A stretch of DNA of 64,000 bases. It comes from Marinobacter sp. 1-4A. GTDB taxonomy: Bacteria > Pseudomonadota > Gammaproteobacteria > Pseudomonadales > Oleiphilaceae. The position numbers and the translations under genes are program-made. Location of the stretch: positions 1-64,000 of the forward strand of contig NZ_VCGY01000009.1 of the NCBI RefSeq assembly GCF_016597725.1, read 5' to 3'. Below the pieces are notes generated by a model that saw nothing but the letters and a program-made list of their open reading frames with translations, had not been told where the DNA came from and ran no database searches. Shown here one piece after another: positions 7,086 through 16,792 of the stretch (its first letter is position 1; each line of letters opens with the position of its first letter).

Positions 7086-9562
7086 TAGCCGCCAATCCGT
7101 CCCGTGGAAAGATCAACAGCCACGGGCTTCAGCTCTGCAAGAGGTTTGGGAGCGCCAATTCTAAAGCCCTGCCCGTAGTGAATGCCCAGAGTGCGGACCT
7201 TCCGGAGAATCTCGTCGTTTTCTATGTAAGTAGCCACCGTTATTTTTCCCGCCTCTTGAGCGATCCGCTGCAGAGCTTCCACCATTATTTGTTGAACGGG
7301 ATCGTTTCCAAGCCTGAGCATTAGGGTGCGATCGAGTTTGATAACGTCTACCGGCAGTCTCGCTGCAAGGCTGAAGCTTTCCACCGAGGCGCCCGCACCG
7401 TCCAGAGCGATACGGCAACCAATCCTGTGTAGGTCGTCGCAGAGAACGGCCACCTCATCAGGGTATTGGGTGGCGTGGGCTTCGCGAATTTCAAAGCAGA
7501 AACTTTCGGTTGGGTAGTTTGTAACCCTGACCACAGATTCTACGAAATCCGCAAACGTGTCATCCAAAACGCTGGCAAGAGACAGGTTGAACCCACAGTA
7601 TTTGAGCCTGGGCTCCAGCAGACGGTGGTCGTCCAGCCAGCTGAGTGTTTGCAGAATCACTTGCCTGTCCAGCCGCTTTGCTAGATCAAATCGCTCTGCT
7701 GCCGGAAGAAACTGGTCCGGCTGCAGCCGTTGATCCTGCTTGTGGTAGCCGGGGATGCGGCAGAGAATTTCTATATGGTCGCCCCAAGTAACACTGGCAA
7801 CCGGCCTGAGTGACTGAAATTCAAGAACCAGCGACTGTTGGTCTAGAGCATTGCGTATCTGGTCGACGTATTCATTGCTGTCGTTGCTGTCTGACAGGCG
7901 AGATGCGTGGGCGGTGTGGATCCGGTTGCGTCCGGATGTTTTGGCATCGTGACACAGATCTGCCGCTTGCCCCAGCAGTTGTTCGGGGTCGGCAGGGGTG
8001 TTTTTGCCCATAATGAGCAAGCCACCACTGGCGGTGGTTTGCAATTGATGGCCTTGCCACTCGAAAACAAAACTTTGGATGACGTTTAGAATGTCGTCTG
8101 CGAGTTTACGGGCGCCAGACTCTGTACAGTTTTCAATGAGTAACGCGAAGGTGTCACCAGAAAGCCGCGATACGGTATCTTGTGGACGGCTGCGAACATC
8201 GAGGGTGCCAGCCAGTTCCCTAAGGTAGCGGTCGCAAGCACCGTTGCCAGCAATGCTGTTGAAATGCCCGAATGCATCCAGATTCAAATACAACAGACTT
8301 GTATCGCTGGCTTTGCCCTCTTTCTGCTCCAGACTCCGCTGGAGGCGGGCGATAAACTCCCTCCGGTTTGTAAGCCCGGTTACCGGATCGTGCCGGTAAC
8401 GGTACTCGCTGTCACCGGAGTTGCTGGCGCGGTTGCTGATGTTACTGGCCACAACGACTGCGCCCGTGGTTTCGCCTTTGTCGGCATCCTTGTGGGCATT
8501 ACGGGTTCCCGCTGGATGATCGGTCAAGCGCTGGTAATGAAACTCGTACACCGGCCACTCACCGCTTTGTTGGGTGATGGGCATGTCGACAACGAAACTG
8601 TCTTGTTCGAAAGCCCTCCGCCAAAGCCGTTCTGCCAAATGCCGCTCATTGGGGTGCTTTTTCAATAACTGGCTCAGGTTGTCGCCAACTCTGGGTGTCA
8701 CGCCGTAGATACTGGCAAATAGCCGGGCATAGGGTGTGTTGAAGTGCAGCAGGTTCAGATTTTTATCCACGGCTGCGATCAGCCCGGGGCTTGCTGCAGT
8801 GGTGGCGCTTAGAATTTTTTCAGCTCTGGTGCGGGCTTGGTCCCTTTGCATTTCGCCTGTGCGATCAATCAGGGTTCCACCCATTTTTCTTACTTTACCG
8901 CCAACTTTGAGAGCCCGGCCGTTCAAAGTGGCACGGATCTTTTTTTCTTTAGCGGTAATCAGGTTTAAATCAATGGTGAAGGGCGCTCCGGTATGGGCAC
9001 ATCGCCGGAACAGAGCTCGAACGCGGTCCTGACCATTTGGACAATAAAACAGGGCCTGTTCAGGTGTAATGCCTGTGCCCGGTTTTAGCTCAAGCAACCG
9101 GTATAAACCCTCTGTCCAACTAATTTGGTTGCTGGCGATATCCAGCTCCCAGATACCGAAGCCTGCGGCGCTCTCTGCGTAACGAAGCAGACGGGGATCT
9201 ATGGCAGAGCTTGCTTCTTGGGTAATGCGGGCGCTGGCCGCTTCGTCTGAATCGCGCATACTGACACGCAATGAGAGGCTAGCCGTGTAGAAAAAACCCT
9301 CTTTGTGGCGGAAGGTGACCATCACGGTTTGCCCGCTCTCTAAGCGGTGCCGGTTCACGGGCGCGAAAGGGTCATCCTCTCTGGAGGCTAATATCTTATG
9401 AGCTGCAACGCCCTGTAGCTCGCTGGCGTTGTATCCCAGTACTGCCTCAGCATTGTTGTCAGCGAATAGCACCTTACCTTCGTCGTCGACACGTAACAGG
9501 GTCTGACGATCGGAACCGGTGGATGTGTCGGCACGATAACGCTGTATGACAAACTCTTTCAC
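7085..9562 (-). CDS. PAS-PAS-PAS-GGDEF-EAL protein, probably degenerate (FimX-like)
   Basis: An 825-residue cytoplasmic protein. Three PAS-like regions (about 20-105, 125-240 and 245-380) precede a GGDEF domain (about 385-555) and an EAL domain (about 570-815). The GGDEF signature is replaced by SGDTF in SRLSGDTFALL, although an RPQD inhibitory-site-like motif lies just before it. In the EAL domain the signature reads EILCR, the usual DDFG loop reads LDGAGAS (second Asp lost), and the lysine in VIKLDRTLM remains. Loss of catalytic residues suggests a c-di-GMP sensor rather than an enzyme, as in FimX, which controls type IV pili; pilT and pilU are in this window but not adjacent. The FimX role is an inference. 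Convergent with argH, divergent from cyaA. Confidence 0.85.
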   Translation of the reverse strand: MKEFVIQRYRADTSTGSDRQTLLRVDDEGKVLFADNNAEAVLGYNASELQGVAAHKILASREDDPFAPVNRHRLESGQTVMVTFRHKEGFFYTASLSLRVSMRDSDEAASARITQEASSAIDPRLLRYAESAAGFGIWELDIASNQISWTEGLYRLLELKPGTGITPEQALFYCPNGQDRVRALFRRCAHTGAPFTIDLNLITAKEKKIRATLNGRALKVGGKVRKMGGTLIDRTGEMQRDQARTRAEKILSATTAASPGLIAAVDKNLNLLHFNTPYARLFASIYGVTPRVGDNLSQLLKKHPNERHLAERLWRRAFEQDSFVVDMPITQQSGEWPVYEFHYQRLTDHPAGTRNAHKDADKGETTGAVVVASNISNRASNSGDSEYRYRHDPVTGLTNRREFIARLQRSLEQKEGKASDTSLLYLNLDAFGHFNSIAGNGACDRYLRELAGTLDVRSRPQDTVSRLSGDTFALLIENCTESGARKLADDILNVIQSFVFEWQGHQLQTTASGGLLIMGKNTPADPEQLLGQAADLCHDAKTSGRNRIHTAHASRLSDSNDSNEYVDQIRNALDQQSLVLEFQSLRPVASVTWGDHIEILCRIPGYHKQDQRLQPDQFLPAAERFDLAKRLDRQVILQTLSWLDDHRLLEPRLKYCGFNLSLASVLDDTFADFVESVVRVTNYPTESFCFEIREAHATQYPDEVAVLCDDLHRIGCRIALDGAGASVESFSLAARLPVDVIKLDRTLMLRLGNDPVQQIMVEALQRIAQEAGKITVATYIENDEILRKVRTLGIHYGQGFRIGAPKPLAELKPVAVDLSTGRIGG

Positions 9563-9680
9563 TGGGCAGGGCCTCGGATTCTCTTAAGCGTACTTCGCTT
9601 TTGTTTTTCTGATGGTTTTGCAACGATGAGTTCATCATACTAATAAATAAACCGGAAAGAACCTCTCTCCCGGAGCTGCC

Positions 9681-12551
9681 TTGACTGCCCATGCCACACC
9701 AATAGCCCTAGATTTTGATGAGGGTATTGACCGCAAAACCCTGCGCCGTCTGCGGGACAGATTCCTCATGGTTAACCGACTGCGTTGGCAGCGAGCCCAC
9801 TCATCGCTTACATACAGGCAGCAGGTGGTACTCGAAATTCTGCCTCTGGTGTTTCATACAAACCACCCGGCACTGCCCGGCTATCTGGATGTGGATTGCC
9901 CCTATGGCCTGAGCCACTATCAGCCGGATGCCGCGACTATTGGCGCAGCACGGCGTTTGGCACGGACTTTCAGCCTTCGGGACGAAGGCAAACGTCGGCC
10001 CGATTTGCAGGCGCTGTTCCTGATGGGTAGCCCCGGCACTCTGGGCCATTCTGTCGCCAGTGATCTGGATGTTTGGTTGTGCCATCGCGATGACCTCCCG
10101 GAACCGGGTATTCGTCGTCTCGAGCGCAAGGCACAGAAAGTGGCGGAGTGGGCGTCGTCTTTTGGTATCGAGCTGCATGTGTTTGTCTTTTCTGCCGCCG
10201 ATTGGCGCGAAGGGCGACAGCGTGCAGAGATAAGCGGCGAGAGCTGCGGTAGTGCCCAGCACTACCTCTTATTGGATGAGTTCTACCGCACCAGTATACA
10301 TTTAGCCGGATGTTACCCTCTTTGGTGGTTGATCCCCTCAGAACAGGAGCAGCACTATCGGCACTGTGTAAACCGGCTGGTGGATTGTCGTTTTATTCGG
10401 GGCGACGAATACATCGATTTTGGTGCCGTGCCGTTTATACCCACCACCGAATTTCTCGGTGCGGGAGTGTGGCAGCTCTACAAGGGAATTGATGCGCCCT
10501 GGAAGTCGATTCTGAAACTGTTGTTGATTGAATGCTATGCCCAAACGCAAGAGCTACCGGTGTTGTCTCGTGCTTTCAAGCAGGCAGTATTCAGCGGTGT
10601 TACCGATGTGGATGCGTTGGACCCCTACGTGATGTTGTACCAGCGACTGGAACATTGGCTAACTGAGACCGGCGCGGATGCGCGGCTGGATTTGGTCCGT
10701 CGCAGTTTGTACATCAAAGCGGGGCTGCCGCTCACTCGCGTAGAAGGTGGGGGTGAGCAGGGGACAGACCTTTGGAGAGTCGGGTTGCTACAGAACCTGA
10801 TAAGCCGTTGGGGTTGGCAGAAAAAGCAGATTGAGCTGCTGGATAATCGGCAGCGCTGGCGGGCGGAAGAGGTTGCCTCCCTGCGCCGGGCGATGGTGTC
10901 GGAGCTGACCCACAGCTATCGGCTGCTTTCGAAAATGGCTCGCGATGATGACGAGCAGTCAGCGATTAGCGCTAATGATCTCAACCTTCTTGGTCGAAAG
11001 CTCTACGCCGCTTTTCAGCGCAAAGCAGGCAAGATTGAGCAGGTTAACCCTGGGTTGGCACCGTCGCTGGCAGAGGAGAATCTTGCTTTTCACTATCAAT
11101 CGGATCAGGGCGAGGCGGGATCGGGGTGGCTGCTGTACCGTGACTTGGAAGACCCTCAAGATGCCTTCTGGCTGGCGGCAATAAGGCGTTCCGGTAATCT
11201 TGCTGAGCTGGTGGCTTGGTGCTATTTCAACGGTTTGCTGACTCGTTCAACCCGCCTCAATGTTCGTGCTGAGCAGGGCGTTGCCTCGGTCAGTGAGTTG
11301 CGTGAAATGCTGGATGCGCTCGCAAGCTTTGTGCCTTTTCCTGTGCCGCCAGCAGAGCGCGACGCTCTGGCCCGTGGCGTTCGCCCGCTGCGTAACCTTC
11401 TTCTGATCAATGTGGGCGTTGATCCGCAAGCTCATCTTACAGAGTTGGGGCTGCACAAATTGAGTGCCCGGCACGATTCTCTGGGCTTCAGTGGTGGGCG
11501 AGAGAATCTGGTTGTTACTATCGATCACATTACACTCAATAGCTGGCACGAAGTTAGTCTTCAGCATTACGCTTCCGGCGACACGTTAATACAGTGTTTG
11601 AAGAATGTGCTCGCCTCAGTGGCATTGGCACCCCACAACATTCCCGATATGAGCGTGCATAGCCATAACCGAGGACATGGCGGCGCCATTGCGCGTAGAG
11701 TGCGCGAGCTGTTTGCCGATGTGTTGCGCCAGTTTTTTGCGGGTGGTAGCGGGCCGCATCCCCTACGTTATGTTATTGAAATGGATCGCCGGTACTTCTT
11801 GCTGGAGTTCAATAGCTCAGAGCCCGGATTTATAGTGCTTGAAAGCTTGTCCACACTGATGGACTGCCTCGCCCAGCCACGGGATACCTATCTACCCATT
11901 GTGTTTGATCGCCATGCGCTGCTGGATCAACCGGCTCTGCGGGCGGTCTGCCAAGCCAGCGAACCAGACAGCATTCAGGTTTTTTATGTTATTCGCAGTG
12001 GGCAGGCTCAGATTTGGGTGATTGATGAGCGCGGCTCATTGTTCAGTTGGACTCAGCTGGTCACCAATCGCCGCCATCTTATGACACCCTTGCTGCGCTT
12101 TCTGGAAAATCTGCTGGAGCGCCGCACGCTGCGCACCAGCGAAGTGCCCGTCGCTCTGGCTGGAGTGCGTTGCTACGAATTGGTTGTAAGTAACGGGCTT
12201 TGGCGGCCAGAATATCGACCGCAACCGGATGCCGGGGGTCGGCTGCCGGGTTTTGAAGTGCAAGCCGTCGGCATTCAGGAGGGTGATAGCCGTGTTCGCT
12301 TTGATCTGTACTGCGCAGAGCAGGAGTTTACGGAGCTGCAATACGGCGACCAGCTAATTCGGGCGGTTGCCCACTACATCCATTCGCTGCGCCAAAGCAG
12401 CGACCGCTATCCAATCTATCTTACGGACGTGCACTTGCCTCACGACTTGGATCCAAGGGTATATCAACGCGACATACAGACCAGCCAATACCTCTATTAC
12501 CGCACTTTTCTGGAGGAAGCCTTAAACCGTGAATTGGACACGTTTCAATAG
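9681..12551 (+). CDS. cyaA: Class I adenylate cyclase
   Basis: A 956-residue class I adenylate cyclase that makes cAMP from ATP for the CRP-type regulator. The N-terminal catalytic half contains FLMGSPGTLGHSVASDLDVWLCH (residues about 113-135 in two adjoining pieces), the conserved Gly-Ser and Asp pattern of the family, and residues to about 950 cover the long regulatory half seen in enterobacterial and pseudomonad enzymes. The start is TTG 9681, placed by GGAG six bases upstream and by alignment of DEGIDRKTLRRLRDRFL with the pseudomonad N-terminus (DDGIDRK); the first in-frame ATG (9768) would remove this conserved part. It stands alone, 96 bp before the lptM-lysA operon and divergent from the PAS/GGDEF/EAL gene. 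Confidence 0.95.
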   Translation: MTAHATPIALDFDEGIDRKTLRRLRDRFLMVNRLRWQRAHSSLTYRQQVVLEILPLVFHTNHPALPGYLDVDCPYGLSHYQPDAATIGAARRLARTFSLRDEGKRRPDLQALFLMGSPGTLGHSVASDLDVWLCHRDDLPEPGIRRLERKAQKVAEWASSFGIELHVFVFSAADWREGRQRAEISGESCGSAQHYLLLDEFYRTSIHLAGCYPLWWLIPSEQEQHYRHCVNRLVDCRFIRGDEYIDFGAVPFIPTTEFLGAGVWQLYKGIDAPWKSILKLLLIECYAQTQELPVLSRAFKQAVFSGVTDVDALDPYVMLYQRLEHWLTETGADARLDLVRRSLYIKAGLPLTRVEGGGEQGTDLWRVGLLQNLISRWGWQKKQIELLDNRQRWRAEEVASLRRAMVSELTHSYRLLSKMARDDDEQSAISANDLNLLGRKLYAAFQRKAGKIEQVNPGLAPSLAEENLAFHYQSDQGEAGSGWLLYRDLEDPQDAFWLAAIRRSGNLAELVAWCYFNGLLTRSTRLNVRAEQGVASVSELREMLDALASFVPFPVPPAERDALARGVRPLRNLLLINVGVDPQAHLTELGLHKLSARHDSLGFSGGRENLVVTIDHITLNSWHEVSLQHYASGDTLIQCLKNVLASVALAPHNIPDMSVHSHNRGHGGAIARRVRELFADVLRQFFAGGSGPHPLRYVIEMDRRYFLLEFNSSEPGFIVLESLSTLMDCLAQPRDTYLPIVFDRHALLDQPALRAVCQASEPDSIQVFYVIRSGQAQIWVIDERGSLFSWTQLVTNRRHLMTPLLRFLENLLERRTLRTSEVPVALAGVRCYELVVSNGLWRPEYRPQPDAGGRLPGFEVQAVGIQEGDSRVRFDLYCAEQEFTELQYGDQLIRAVAHYIHSLRQSSDRYPIYLTDVHLPHDLDPRVYQRDIQTSQYLYYRTFLEEALNRELDTFQ

Positions 12552-12647
12552 CCTGTCGTTCTCGCGGTGCAGGGCGAGGGTCAGGTATACTTTCGTTATT
12601 ATCAACTCTCGATATGAATTCTTACTATAAACTGAAAGGTGCCAAGT

Positions 12648-12827
12648 ATGCGGGCAGTGAACATGCCGATCGTGATACTGGTTGTGGCAACTGCGCTGGG
12701 AGGCTGCGGCCAAAAAGGGCCGCTATACCGGGAGAATCCGGATGTATCCGGATCTGTCGCCGGTAAACCCGTCAGCGCCGAAGCGCAAACCGAGCGCTCG
12801 GGCGACCGCAACCCAGACGAGCAATAG
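12648..12827 (+). CDS. lptM: LptM-like small lipoprotein
   Basis: A 59-residue lipoprotein. The signal ends with the lipobox LGGC, followed by GQKGPLY, the hallmark of the YifL/LptM (lppL) family. LptM assists assembly of the LPS export pore LptDE in E. coli. The tail is polar and low in complexity, as usual. ATG 12648 is preceded by AAAGG at a spacing of about 10; a GTG at 12639 is the alternative. It is the first gene of a rightward run lptM-lysA-dapF-DUF484-xerC, an order conserved in Pseudomonas. The lysA frame is open across this gene, but that reading has no start signal. Confidence 0.88.
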   Translation: MRAVNMPIVILVVATALGGCGQKGPLYRENPDVSGSVAGKPVSAEAQTERSGDRNPDEQ

Positions 12828-12867
12828 TTCTGCCGATACCAGCACCGCGACACGAATCAGGAATCAA

Positions 12868-14118
12868 ATGGATCATTTCAACTACCGTGACGGCGAACTT
12901 TACGCCGAAGATGTACCTGTCTCCTCCATTGCCGAGCGCTTTGGTACGCCAGCTTATGTATATTCCAGGGCGGCTCTTGAACAGCACTACAAAGCCTATG
13001 ACGACGCCCTGAAGGGGCGCAAGCTCCTTGTGTGTTATGCCGTTAAAGCCAACAGTAATCTGGCCGTGCTGAATGTACTTGCGCGCTTGGGCGCAGGTTT
13101 TGACATTGTCTCTGCCGGTGAGCTGGAGCGGGTTCTGCGTGCAGGCGGCGATGCAAGCAAGGTTGTGTTTTCCGGTGTTGGAAAGCAGGAATGGGAAATG
13201 CGCAGGGCACTAGAGGCGGGTGTTCGCTGCTTTAACGTGGAGTCTGATACCGAACTGGACAGGCTCAATGCGGTGGCTGGCGAGTTGGGCGTTAAAGCCC
13301 CGGTGTCGCTTCGTGTGAATCCGGATGTCGATGCCGGAACGCACCCATACATCTCTACGGGCCTGAAAGAAAACAAGTTCGGTATTGATATCACAGAGGC
13401 GCCAGCAGTCTACGCGCGCGCAGCAACCCTGCCGAATCTGGATATTCAAGGCGTGGATTGCCACATAGGTTCGCAGCTTACCTCTGTGTCTCCATTTATG
13501 GACGCCCTCGACAGGGTCTTGGCTCTGGTCGACGAACTGGCAAGAAGTGGCATCCATATCCGGCATCTTGATATGGGTGGTGGTCTGGGCGTTACCTATA
13601 ACGATGAGCAGCCGCCCAAACCCTCTGACTATGTCCGCGCTTTGGATGAACGCATTGGTGACCGTAAGTTGGAGTTGGTTCTTGAGCCGGGGCGTTCCAT
13701 TGCGGCGAATGCCGGTATCCTGATTACCCGCGTGGAATTTCTGAAGTGCACGGAGCACCGTAATTTTGCGATTATTGATGCCGCTATGAATGACCTGATT
13801 CGCCCGGCGCTCTACAGCGCCTGGCAGGCCATTGTTCCAGTAAAACCCCATCTGGACGCGGAAGAAAAGGTCTGGGACTTGGTTGGCCCCGTGTGTGAAA
13901 CCGGGGATTTTCTTGGCAAAGACCGCCCCCTCCGGCTGAATGCCGGGGACCTTCTAGCTGTGCGCTCTGCCGGTGCCTATGGCTTTGTGATGAGCTCCAA
14001 CTACAACACCCGAAACCGCCCGCCTGAGCTGATGGTGGATGGTGATCAGGTGCACGTAGTTCGCCGTCGTGAAACCATTCAGGACCAGCTCGCGCCCGAA
14101 AACTGCCTGCCAGAATGA
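12868..14118 (+). CDS. lysA: Diaminopimelate decarboxylase
   Basis: A 416-residue PLP enzyme of the alanine-racemase-like fold III group that decarboxylates meso-diaminopimelate to lysine, the last step of lysine synthesis. The PLP lysine is in [14 protein letters not shown]; a glycine-rich phosphate-binding site is in [23 protein letters not shown] and the C-terminal [19 protein letters not shown] complete the active site, with [11 protein letters not shown] contributing across the dimer. ATG 12868 begins [16 protein letters not shown], the standard N-terminus; the open frame extends upstream without a start. The stop overlaps the dapF start by 4 bp, so translation is probably coupled. Confidence 0.97.
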   Translation: MDHFNYRDGELYAEDVPVSSIAERFGTPAYVYSRAALEQHYKAYDDALKGRKLLVCYAVKANSNLAVLNVLARLGAGFDIVSAGELERVLRAGGDASKVVFSGVGKQEWEMRRALEAGVRCFNVESDTELDRLNAVAGELGVKAPVSLRVNPDVDAGTHPYISTGLKENKFGIDITEAPAVYARAATLPNLDIQGVDCHIGSQLTSVSPFMDALDRVLALVDELARSGIHIRHLDMGGGLGVTYNDEQPPKPSDYVRALDERIGDRKLELVLEPGRSIAANAGILITRVEFLKCTEHRNFAIIDAAMNDLIRPALYSAWQAIVPVKPHLDAEEKVWDLVGPVCETGDFLGKDRPLRLNAGDLLAVRSAGAYGFVMSSNYNTRNRPPELMVDGDQVHVVRRRETIQDQLAPENCLPE

Positions 14119-15050
14119 GCGGCGGACAGGATACGGGCCAGCAGCGCCGAAACCAGGGCCCGCTGTTACGGTTCAGCAAGATGCACGGGCTGGGCAATGA
14201 TTTCATGGTAATCGATGCCATCAGTCAACCGTTTAGGTTGCGCCCGGAAATGATTAGGGAACTGGCAGACCGGAATTTTGGTGTTGGTTTCGACCAGCTT
14301 TTGGTTGTGGAGCCGCCCGGGCTGCCGGATGTGGATTTTCGTTACCGCATCTTCAACGCCGATGGCTCGGAAGTTGAGCAGTGTGGCAATGGCGCCCGAT
14401 GCTTCGCCAAGTTCGTGCGCGACCAGCGCCTGACGAATAAAAAGATCATCCGTGTGCAGACGGCCAGTGGCGTGATTGAGCTACGTGCGGTTAAAGACAG
14501 CATGGTGGTGGTCAATATGGGCGTGCCGGAGCTGAATCCGGCGGCGATTCCGTTTGCTGCCGAACGCCGCAAAGACGTTTACACCGTAGACGTGGGTGCG
14601 GAGCCCGTTGAGCTCAGTGCTGTGTCTATGGGTAACCCCCATGCGGTCATTGTGGTTGAAGACGTGGACTCTGCGCCAGTGTCAGAGCTTGGCTCGCGTC
14701 TGGAAAAGCACCCAAGATTTCCATCGCGAGCCAACATTGGTTTTTTGCAGATAGTTAGCCGCAATCAGGTGCGCCTGAGGGTCTATGAGCGTGGTTCGGG
14801 CGAAACGCTTGCCTGTGGTAGCGGAGCTTGCGCGGCAGTGGTGGCAGGTCGTTTGCGGGGCCTGCTGGATGACCGAGTGGAGGTTGAACTGCGTGGCGGG
14901 CGGCTGGTCATTGAATGGCAGGGTGAGGGGTCGCCTGTTATGATGGAAGGGCCTGCTACGAGTGTATTTGAAGGGCAGTTGAGACTGCCTAGTGATTCAA
15001 GCGGTAGCCGGCGCCGAAAGCCCAGCCGCCCAAACAAACAACGGATCTGA
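14115..15050 (+). CDS. dapF: Diaminopimelate epimerase
   Basis: A 311-residue cofactor-independent epimerase that converts LL- to meso-diaminopimelate for lysine and peptidoglycan. Both catalytic cysteines are visible: [14 protein letters not shown] and [14 protein letters not shown]. The N-terminal [15 protein letters not shown] is typical. The protein is about 35 residues longer than the common 276, with a 16-residue polar extension at the N-terminus and an Arg/Lys-rich tail at the C-terminus. The ATGA overlap with lysA supports the start at 14115. It is next to a DUF484 gene, as in Pseudomonas. Confidence 0.96.
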   Translation: MSGGQDTGQQRRNQGPLLRFSKMHGLGNDFMVIDAISQPFRLRPEMIRELADRNFGVGFDQLLVVEPPGLPDVDFRYRIFNADGSEVEQCGNGARCFAKFVRDQRLTNKKIIRVQTASGVIELRAVKDSMVVVNMGVPELNPAAIPFAAERRKDVYTVDVGAEPVELSAVSMGNPHAVIVVEDVDSAPVSELGSRLEKHPRFPSRANIGFLQIVSRNQVRLRVYERGSGETLACGSGACAAVVAGRLRGLLDDRVEVELRGGRLVIEWQGEGSPVMMEGPATSVFEGQLRLPSDSSGSRRRKPSRPNKQRI

Positions 15051-15069
15051 CGACAGCCAGGAGAGCACA

Positions 15070-15816
15070 ATGACAGACCAAACGGCCCACCAGAAGGCCG
15101 GAGAGCTCACCCGCGAAGCCGTGGCTGAGTACCTAAAGCACAACCCTGATTTTTTTGTCGATCAGGATGAGCTTTTGCGCAGCCTGACACTGCCCCACGA
15201 CAGTGGCCGGGCGATCTCTTTGGTTGAGCGGCAGGTGCACCTGTTTCGCGAACAGCGGGATACGCTCCGCCATGAACTTGTAGAGCTGGTGTCCATTGCC
15301 CGCCACAACGACCGTTTGTTTGAAAAGAGCAAGCGGCTGTTGATGCAAGTGATCGAAGCCCGCAATCTAATGGATATGGCATCCGCTATTGATGACAGCA
15401 TTCGCGGCGACTTCGGGTTAGACGCAGCGTCGGTTATTTTGTTTGCCGATGGGGATGTGCTCGGAAACTCTCAGGGTGCTCTGCATGTTGTGAGCCCTGC
15501 GGATGCACAAGAGCGCCTTGGTAATCTTTTGGAAGGCAGCCGCGCAGTCTGTGGCCAGTTTCGTGAGAGCGAGCGTGAGTTCCTGTTCCCGGATCGGGAC
15601 GAGCCCATTGCTTCTGTGGCTTTGGTTCCTTTGCGCCATGACGAACTGGTGGGAGTGTTTGCGGTCGGAAGTTGTCAGCCTGGTTACTTTGATCAAAGCA
15701 TGGGTTCACTGTTTCTCAGTTACATCAGTGACACCCTAAGCCGATTACTGCCACCCATGGTGCGCCGCCATACTACGGCCGCTCCAGTTGCCGACCTCGC
15801 GACGGAGTCCCGCTAG
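15070..15816 (+). CDS. DUF484 (GAF-like) protein
   Basis: A 248-residue member of the DUF484 family. An N-terminal helical part (EAVAEYLKHNPDFFVDQDELLRSL, shown in full only as its start and end here: EAVAEYLKHN and DELLRSL) leads into a GAF-like sensory fold. No catalytic residues are visible, and the function of the family is not established. ATG 15070 follows AGGAGAG; the frame is open from GTG 14992 inside dapF, but that start has no signal. It is always found between dapF and xerC in pseudomonad relatives, so it may act with the recombinase, but this is only a context argument. Confidence 0.9.
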   Translation: MTDQTAHQKAGELTREAVAEYLKHNPDFFVDQDELLRSLTLPHDSGRAISLVERQVHLFREQRDTLRHELVELVSIARHNDRLFEKSKRLLMQVIEARNLMDMASAIDDSIRGDFGLDAASVILFADGDVLGNSQGALHVVSPADAQERLGNLLEGSRAVCGQFRESEREFLFPDRDEPIASVALVPLRHDELVGVFAVGSCQPGYFDQSMGSLFLSYISDTLSRLLPPMVRRHTTAAPVADLATESR

Positions 15817-15817
15817 A

Positions 15818-16792
15818 GTGATCGCTTCGCCCGCCCCAACTCTCGTACCTGATGAGTTGAGCGGGTGCATGACCGCCTTCATACAACATCTTGCATCCGA
15901 GAAGCGCCACTCGCCCCGAACCTGTGACAGCTATCAGCGCGATCTGCAGCGGCTGGCCATCTGGCTTGTGGAGCAGGGCAACCCTGAATGGCGCAACGTT
16001 AGCGGTTATGATCTGCGCCGTTACGTAGCCAACCTTAGCCGTGCTGGGTTGAGTGGTCGTAGCATTGCGCGCCATCTGTCCGCCATACGTCGTTTTTATC
16101 AGTATTTGTTACGAGAACGCCTAGCCACAGACAACCCAGCCCTAGACATTCGTGCGCCGAAAAGCAGCCGGCGTTTGCCCGGTGTGGCCGACGTCGATCA
16201 GCTCAATTCTCTACTGGATGCCGTGCCGGGCGACCCTTTGGAAGTTCGCGACCGATGCATGTTCGAGCTGATGTATTCTTCGGGCCTGCGTTTGGCAGAA
16301 TTGGCCAGCTTGGATATCGATGCCGTTGATTGCCACGGTGGCGAAGCGAGGGTTGTCGGGAAAGGCGGCAAAACACGATTGCTCCCTGTTGGACGAAAAG
16401 CGCTGGAAGCCATAGCCCAGTGGTTGCCCATTCGCGCAGCGCTTGCCCCGGAAGCTGAGCCCGCTCTGTTTGTAAGTCGCCGGGGTGATCGCATCAGTCA
16501 CCGCAGTATTCAGGCCAGACTCAGTCGCTGGGGCGTGGTAAAAGGTGCAGACCAGAAACTCCACCCACATATGCTCCGGCATTCCTTTGCCAGCCACATG
16601 CTTGAATCCAGTGGTGATTTGCGTGCGGTTCAGGAATTGCTGGGTCATGCGGACATTGCTACAACTCAGGTCTATACTCATCTTGATTTCCAGCATTTGG
16701 CCCGGGTTTACGACCAGAGCCACCCCAGAGCGCGCCGACGCAAATCGCGTGACTACAACGAACAGAACGCCGGACAAGAAGGAACTACTTGA
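15818..16792 (+). CDS. xerC: Tyrosine recombinase XerC
   Basis: A 324-residue site-specific recombinase that works with XerD to resolve chromosome dimers at dif. The N-terminal SAM-like domain covers about 15-105. The catalytic set is complete: Arg in SSGLRLAELASL, Lys in GKGGKTRLLP, HMLRHSFASHML (His-x-x-Arg), the second His in LLGHADIATTQ and the nucleophile Tyr in VYTHLDF. GTG 15818 is the likely start because it lies just past the DUF484 stop with GGAG about 10 bases upstream. The stop TGA overlaps the ATG of the next gene. It is not the integron integrase: it lacks the extra segment specific to IntI, and its place in the dapF operon is that of XerC. Confidence 0.96.
   Translation: MIASPAPTLVPDELSGCMTAFIQHLASEKRHSPRTCDSYQRDLQRLAIWLVEQGNPEWRNVSGYDLRRYVANLSRAGLSGRSIARHLSAIRRFYQYLLRERLATDNPALDIRAPKSSRRLPGVADVDQLNSLLDAVPGDPLEVRDRCMFELMYSSGLRLAELASLDIDAVDCHGGEARVVGKGGKTRLLPVGRKALEAIAQWLPIRAALAPEAEPALFVSRRGDRISHRSIQARLSRWGVVKGADQKLHPHMLRHSFASHMLESSGDLRAVQELLGHADIATTQVYTHLDFQHLARVYDQSHPRARRRKSRDYNEQNAGQEGTT

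Noticed and set aside
12682..12867. Upstream extension of the lysA frame across the lptM gene
   Set aside because: The frame is open but the translated part is unlike LysA, and lptM with its lipobox is the real gene there.
13210..13851. 213-codon open frame opposite lysA
   Set aside because: Shadow of the coding strand; no signals.
15818..16792. Tyrosine recombinase as the integron integrase
   Set aside because: Sequence and operon position are those of XerC; the IntI-specific extra segment is not seen, and it is not next to attI.
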